Part shown: piece by piece, positions 22,922 to 26,072 of the stretch
Layout of the letters: every line of letters begins with the position of its first letter
Numbering within the stretch: position 1 is the stretch's first letter
Origin: CAZALT01 sp964485515
Lineage (GTDB): Bacteria > Actinomycetota > Acidimicrobiia > Acidimicrobiales > Acidimicrobilacustridaceae
Length of the DNA: 26,072 bases
Direction: 5' to 3'
Assembly: GCA_964485515.1 (NCBI GenBank)
Contig: CAZALT010000030.1
Span: forward strand, 1 to 26,072
Program-made: the position numbers and the translations under genes
Notes under the pieces: generated by a model
Database searches by the model: none
What the model saw: only the letters and a program-made list of their open reading frames with translations
Told to the model about the DNA's origin: nothing

Positions 22922-23584
22922 ATGCAGATCGGAATCCTTGGAGCAACCGGACCCGCGGGCAGTGGACTCGCCGCTCGTCTCGCGTCCGTGGGCCACGACG
23001 TCACCGTCGGCTCGCGATCCAAGTACAAGGCGATGGAGGTGCGCGACGGCATCCTCGGCCGGTGGGACGGCCTCGACCTCAGCATCGAGGCGGCCGACAA
23101 CGGTGGCGCCGCCCTTGCCGAGGTCGTCGTCATCGCCACGCCGTGGGACGCGGCACCGGCCACGGCCAACGCGGTGGCGAGCCAGCTCAAGGGCAAGGTG
23201 GTCATCTCCATGGCCAACGCACTCGCCAAGGTGGGCAACGAGTTCCAGCCGCTGGTCCCGCCCCGCGGATCTGTCGCGGCGAGCGTGCAGGCGGCCCTTC
23301 CCGGCTCACGGGTCGCCGCCGCGCTGCACCACGTGCCGGCCAAGGAGCTCGGCGACCTGCGCGAGCCGGTCGAGAGCGACGTGCTCGTCTGCTCCGACCA
23401 CCGGTCGGCGACCGACACGACGATCGAGATCGTCTCGGGCATCCCGGGTCTGCGTCCTCTCGACGCCGGCCAGCTCTCGAACGCGGCCCCCATCGAGGCC
23501 TTCGCCGCGGTGCTGCTCCAGCTCAACGTGCGGTACAAGACCCGTGCCGCCGTCCGCTTCACAGGCATCGACGTCGACCGCTGA
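22922..23584 (+). CDS. npdG: F420-dependent NADP oxidoreductase (NpdG family)
   Basis: This 220-residue Rossmann protein matches F420H2:NADP oxidoreductases. The N-terminal 'IGILGATGPAGSGLAARLA' is the dinucleotide site, and 'VTVGSRSKYKA' provides the S/R pair expected to bind the 2'-phosphate of NADPH. Further family pieces are 'VVIATPWDAAPAT', 'VVISMANAL', 'VAAALHHVPAKEL' and 'VLVCSD'. It moves hydride between cofactor F420 and NADP, keeping the F420H2 pool. Its length is usual for the family. The start is the ATG 6 nt after a -10-like box. NpdG implies F420 synthesis elsewhere in the genome. The gene is 108 nt before mshC, which has its own promoter-like box. Confidence 0.88.
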   Translation: MQIGILGATGPAGSGLAARLASVGHDVTVGSRSKYKAMEVRDGILGRWDGLDLSIEAADNGGAALAEVVVIATPWDAAPATANAVASQLKGKVVISMANALAKVGNEFQPLVPPRGSVAASVQAALPGSRVAAALHHVPAKELGDLREPVESDVLVCSDHRSATDTTIEIVSGIPGLRPLDAGQLSNAAPIEAFAAVLLQLNVRYKTRAAVRFTGIDVDR

Positions 23585-23646
23585 GCCGAAGCAACGCGGT
23601 GCGCCCGCCGAGCACCGGCCGGCCACGCAGGACCGATCGCGGCCGG

Positions 23647-23652
23647 TAGCCT
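23647..23652 (+). promoter_or_regulatory. Putative -10 box of the mshC transcript
   Basis: TAGCCT in the context CGGTAGCCT ends 8 nt before an ATG at 23661 that opens an 11-codon ORF leading into mshC. The hexamer directly follows the 3' arm of a 7-bp inverted repeat (CCGGCCG 23615-23621 with CGGCCGG 23640-23646). Confidence 0.4.
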
Positions 23653-23660
23653 CCCGCACG

Positions 23661-23696
23661 ATGCCTACGTCCTCTCGCCCGACAGGCCAACGATGA
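23661..23696 (+). CDS. Very short leader ORF (11 aa) overlapping mshC
   Basis: ATG 23661 begins an 11-codon ORF ('MPTSSRPTGQR') that ends in TGA overlapping the mshC start as ATGA. It lies 8 nt after a TAGCCT box and so could be translated from a nearly leaderless mRNA. Its sequence contains no cysteine, so a simple cysteine-attenuation peptide is unlikely. It may serve to deliver ribosomes to the mshC start. A chance ORF is possible. Confidence 0.3.
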   Translation: MPTSSRPTGQR

Positions 23697-24883
23697 CCCC
23701 ATCCGATCCCGCCACGGTCGATCAGGCGGCTGTGCCCATGCGGCTCTACGACACGGCCCGTCAGGCCGTCGTCGCCTTCGAACCGGGCGAGATCGTCACG
23801 ATGTACACGTGCGGCATCACGCCGTACGACTCCACCCACCTCGGGCACGCGTCGACCTACCTCACCTACGACGTGCTGCAGCGCCGACTGCGCGATCGGG
23901 GCCACCAGACCCGATGCGTGCGCAACATCACCGACGTCGACGACGACATCTTGCGCAAGGCGCGTGAGCTGGGCGTGCACTACCTCGATCTCGCCGCGGC
24001 GGAGACCGCCCGGTTCGACACCGACATGGCCACGCTCGGTGTCATCGAGAGCTGGAGCGAGCCGCGTGCCACCTCCGCGATCGCCGACATCCGCGGCTTC
24101 ATCGGCATGGTGCTCGACCGGGGCCACGCCTACGAGAGCGGCGGAGCGGTGTACTTCGACGTGAGCTCGATCGACACGTTCGGCCAGGTGAGCCACCTCG
24201 ACCGCGACGAGATGCTCGCGCTCGCCGCCGAGCGGGGTGGCAACCCGGGTGACCCGAACAAGCGGGACCCGCTCGACTTCATCCTCTGGCAACCGTCGGC
24301 GCCTGACGAACCGTCGTGGGAGTCGCTGTGGGGTCCGGGTCGACCTGGTTGGCACATCGAGTGCTCGGCGCTGGCCATGCGCGAGCTCGACACCACCATC
24401 GATCTCCACGGTGGCGGCGGCGACCTCATCTTCCCGCACCACGAGTGCGAGGCCGCCCAGTCAGAAGCGGCGACCGGCCAGCCCTTCGTCCGTCACTGGA
24501 TGCACCAGGCGATGGTGCGGATGGACGGCGAGAAGATGTCGAAGTCGCTGGGCAACCTCGTGTTCGTCAGCGACATCGTCAAGAAGTACGACGCGCGAGC
24601 GATCCGCCTCGCGTGCATCGTGCACCACTACCGGGACTCATGGGAGTACCACGACGGCTTGCTCCCCGACGCCGCCGCTCGTCTCGATCGCTGGAAGCTG
24701 GCCGCCGGCTCGCCAGGCGACGTTCGCCCCGACCGGCCCGGTGGGGACGAGGTGCTCTCCGCGGTCCGCGTCGCGCTCGACGACGACCTCGACACCCCGG
24801 CGGCGGTCGCGGCCATCGACGCGGGCGCTGAGCGCGGCGCCGACGTGCGGGCTGCCGCGGCCCTGTTGGGCGTGTTCATCTGA
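23693..24883 (+). CDS. mshC: Mycothiol ligase MshC (cysteinyl-tRNA-synthetase-like)
   Basis: This 396-residue enzyme should join cysteine to glucosaminyl-inositol, using ATP, in mycothiol synthesis. It is a class I synthetase-like protein with 'MYTCGITPYDSTHLGHAS' carrying the HIGH-like site (about 40-57), 'NITDVDDDILRKA', 'KRDPLDFILW', 'GPGRPGWHIECSALAM', 'HGGGGDLIFPHHE' with zinc and cysteine-site residues, and 'GEKMSKSLGNLV' as the KMSKS loop (about 280). The words 'CGITPYD', 'KRDPLD' and 'GPGRPGWH', and the length near 400, fit MshC; true CysRS reads 'CGPTVYD' and is longer at the C-terminus. The ATG overlaps a short upstream ORF as ATGA. A minor chance remains that it is a CysRS paralogue with another acceptor. 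Confidence 0.87.
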   Translation: MTPSDPATVDQAAVPMRLYDTARQAVVAFEPGEIVTMYTCGITPYDSTHLGHASTYLTYDVLQRRLRDRGHQTRCVRNITDVDDDILRKARELGVHYLDLAAAETARFDTDMATLGVIESWSEPRATSAIADIRGFIGMVLDRGHAYESGGAVYFDVSSIDTFGQVSHLDRDEMLALAAERGGNPGDPNKRDPLDFILWQPSAPDEPSWESLWGPGRPGWHIECSALAMRELDTTIDLHGGGGDLIFPHHECEAAQSEAATGQPFVRHWMHQAMVRMDGEKMSKSLGNLVFVSDIVKKYDARAIRLACIVHHYRDSWEYHDGLLPDAAARLDRWKLAAGSPGDVRPDRPGGDEVLSAVRVALDDDLDTPAAVAAIDAGAERGADVRAAAALLGVFI

Positions 24884-24994
24884 CGGGACCGGTACCGCTG
24901 GCCTGTGCCGGTCGAGACGGGGGCAGTGGGTCGACACCACGACCTGATCCTTCCACCCGTCACGGCGGGCGGTCTGCAGGTCTGACCTGGCAAG

Positions 24995-25744
24995 ATGGCA
25001 GCGCATCGCGGTGACGAACCGGGTGCGTTCGGGGGACCCGTGGTCGACAGCGCGCAACCCGCCAACGTGGGCTCGCTCTACGGGATCGCGCATGCGGTCC
25101 TGCACCCGGTCATGTCGTTCCTCTGGCAGATCGAGGCCGAGGGCGTCGGTCACGTCCCGCCCAGGGGTGGAGCGATCTTCGCCCCCAACCACCTGTCGGT
25201 GTTCGACCACTTCGCACTGGGCGCTGCGCTGCCTCGGCAGATCATCTTCGTCGGCAAGTCGGAGTACCTGGACAGGTGGACCACCCGGTACGCCTTCCCT
25301 GCTCTCGGCATGATCCCCATCGACCGGTCGGGGGGCGCGGCCTCGCGGGCCGCGCTCGATGCGGCAGCCGGCATCCTCGAAGGGGGAGGATGCTTCGGCA
25401 TCTACCCCGAGGGCACCCGGTCGCGGGATGGAGACCTCCACCGCGGACGGACCGGGGTCGCGCGGCTCGCCCTCCGCACGGGGTGCCCGATCATCCCCGT
25501 CGGCCTCCAGGGCACGGCCGAGGTGCAACCGCCCGACGCCCGCTTCCCCAAGCCTTTCCGCCATCTGCGCGTGCGCATCGGCCGACCCGTCGACCCACGA
25601 GCCTTCACGCCACGTGAGGGGGATGTGGTGGACGGGGTACCCGACGGTGAACCAGATCGGGCGTTGCTCCGCACCCTGACCGACGTGGTCATGCACGAGA
25701 TCGCGCGCCTCTCCGGGCAGCGCTACGTGGACGAGTACGCCTGA
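24995..25744 (+). CDS. PlsC-type 1-acylglycerol-3-phosphate acyltransferase
   Basis: This 249-residue membrane-associated acyltransferase has the catalytic 'NHLSVFDHF' (H66-x4-D71) and the phosphate-binding 'YPEGTRSRDG' (about 137-146), with 'GMIPIDR' and 'GCPIIPVGLQG' as the other two family blocks. It should acylate lysophosphatidate in phospholipid synthesis, or another lipid acceptor, at the cytoplasmic membrane face; the acceptor is not proven. The start is uncertain. ATG 24995 has no Shine-Dalgarno and lies inside a -10-like CAAGAT (24991-24996), so GTG 25040 could be the real start; the catalytic domain is intact either way. The gap before it (24884-24994) holds a possible GACCGG/CCGGTC hairpin and little else. 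Confidence 0.88.
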   Translation: MAAHRGDEPGAFGGPVVDSAQPANVGSLYGIAHAVLHPVMSFLWQIEAEGVGHVPPRGGAIFAPNHLSVFDHFALGAALPRQIIFVGKSEYLDRWTTRYAFPALGMIPIDRSGGAASRAALDAAAGILEGGGCFGIYPEGTRSRDGDLHRGRTGVARLALRTGCPIIPVGLQGTAEVQPPDARFPKPFRHLRVRIGRPVDPRAFTPREGDVVDGVPDGEPDRALLRTLTDVVMHEIARLSGQRYVDEYA

Positions 25745-25806
25745 GCCACCCGGACCGGCCCGCGACTCGATGCACCAACCCTGACGAGCGGCTGACGACC
25801 CGGCGG

Positions 25807-25812
25807 TAGGCT
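25807..25812 (+). promoter_or_regulatory. Putative -10 box of thrS
   Basis: TAGGCT in the context CGGTAGGCT, the same nonamer as before the gene at 18021. It ends 9 nt before ATG 25822, so the mRNA would have no leader or one of a few nucleotides. Two CTGACGA copies (25781 and 25792) lie just upstream. Confidence 0.45.
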
Positions 25813-25821
25813 CCGGCACCT

Positions 25822-26072
25822 ATGGCCGATGAGATCACGATCACCCTCCCCGATGGTTCCGAGCGCACGCTGGCGGCGGGTTCGACGGCAGGCGACTTGG
25901 CTGCCGACATCGGCAAGCGACTGGCCAAGGCGGCGGTCATCGCCGATGTGAACGGCACCGAGCGTGACCTGGTGTGGCCGCTCGAGGACGGCGATGTCGT
26001 CTCGATCATCACCGACGCCAGCGATCGGGGGCTGTTCACCCTCCGGCACTCGACCGCCCATGTCCTGGCCCA
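25822..26072 (+). CDS. thrS: Threonyl-tRNA synthetase, 5' part cut by window end
   Basis: The first 83 codons are present. The N-terminal 60 residues form a TGS domain ('MADEITITLPDGSERTLAAG', then 'AVIADVNGTERDLVWPLEDGD'), and 'LFTLRHSTAHVLA' is the start of the editing-domain linker typical of ThrRS, where the H of 'HSTAHVL' belongs to the zinc-dependent editing site. Catalytic class II motifs lie beyond the window. ATG 25822 matches the normal start of the family and follows a -10-like box at leaderless distance. The frame is open to the last base. No T-box or other riboswitch is visible: the leader would be almost absent. Confidence 0.9.
   Translation, partial: MADEITITLPDGSERTLAAGSTAGDLAADIGKRLAKAAVIADVNGTERDLVWPLEDGDVVSIITDASDRGLFTLRHSTAHVLA

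Noticed and set aside
23306..24442. 378-codon minus-strand open frame opposite mshC
   Set aside because: No recognisable domain; it is antisense to a gene with intact HIGH-like and KMSKS motifs.
24638..25819. 393-codon minus-strand open frame opposite mshC and the acyltransferase
   Set aside because: It spans two well-supported genes and the gap between them in antisense and has no protein-like hydrophobic or motif pattern.
1..26072. tRNA, rRNA, insertion sequence or phage remnants
   Set aside because: No cloverleaf with conserved arm bases, no transposase or integrase ORF and no terminal inverted repeats with target duplications were seen on either strand.

Overview
The window looks like chromosome from a high-GC actinobacterium, probably of the Acidimicrobiia type. 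Three genes point there: an MshC-like mycothiol ligase, an F420-dependent NADP oxidoreductase (NpdG family) and an enoyl-ACP reductase close in sequence to mycobacterial InhA. Base composition, frequent GTG starts, ATGA/GTGA gene overlaps and apparently leaderless promoters agree. The taxonomic guess rests on these traits only; no 16S or search was available.

Layout. (A) 1-1440: a small SRPBCC-fold protein, then a secreted Thr-rich protein with its own promoter, closed by a strong hairpin terminator at 1403-1432. (B) 1626-11831: a co-directional surface-polysaccharide cluster. It holds a Wzz/tyrosine-autokinase fusion, a phosphoglycosyl transferase that would start repeat units on a lipid carrier, a NeuB-family synthase lacking the usual C-terminal SAF domain, a polysaccharide pyruvyl transferase, a GT4 glycosyltransferase, a Wzy/O-antigen-ligase-like membrane protein, an unrecognised protein that resembles GT-B surface-carbohydrate enzymes, an FkbM methyltransferase and a second GT4 enzyme. 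From the NeuB-like gene to the FkbM gene they overlap or nearly abut, so they probably form one operon. (C) 11841-19397: four genes on alternating strands that still belong to polysaccharide export and modification: a large DUF4012 membrane protein (-), a second pyruvyl transferase-like protein (+), an ABC exporter of the PglK/MsbA type (-) and a surface-carbohydrate GT-B-like protein (+). No Wzx flippase is seen; the ABC exporter is the best candidate for that step. (D) 19545-26072: mainly conserved genes: two coupled CorC/DUF21 membrane proteins, InhA-like FabI (-), NpdG, MshC, a PlsC-type acyltransferase and the 5' end of thrS, which is cut by the window end.

Working model (inference): the sugar transferase primes an undecaprenyl-phosphate-linked unit, the glycosyltransferases extend it, pyruvyl and methyl groups and possibly a nonulosonic-acid-like sugar decorate it, the ABC protein flips it, the Wzy-like protein polymerises it and the Wzz-kinase controls chain length. 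DUF4012 is a candidate for late assembly or attachment.

Between genes there are recurrent TAGNNT-type -10 hexamers 6-9 nt before start codons, two very short ORFs coupled to downstream starts, a 10-bp inverted repeat where the DUF4012 transcript should begin, a hairpin before the NeuB-like gene, three short tandem duplications at gene edges, and a near-identical palindrome placed exactly on two stop codons. One CorC gene has no ATG/GTG/TTG at its expected start. No tRNA, rRNA, CRISPR array or insertion sequence was recognised.
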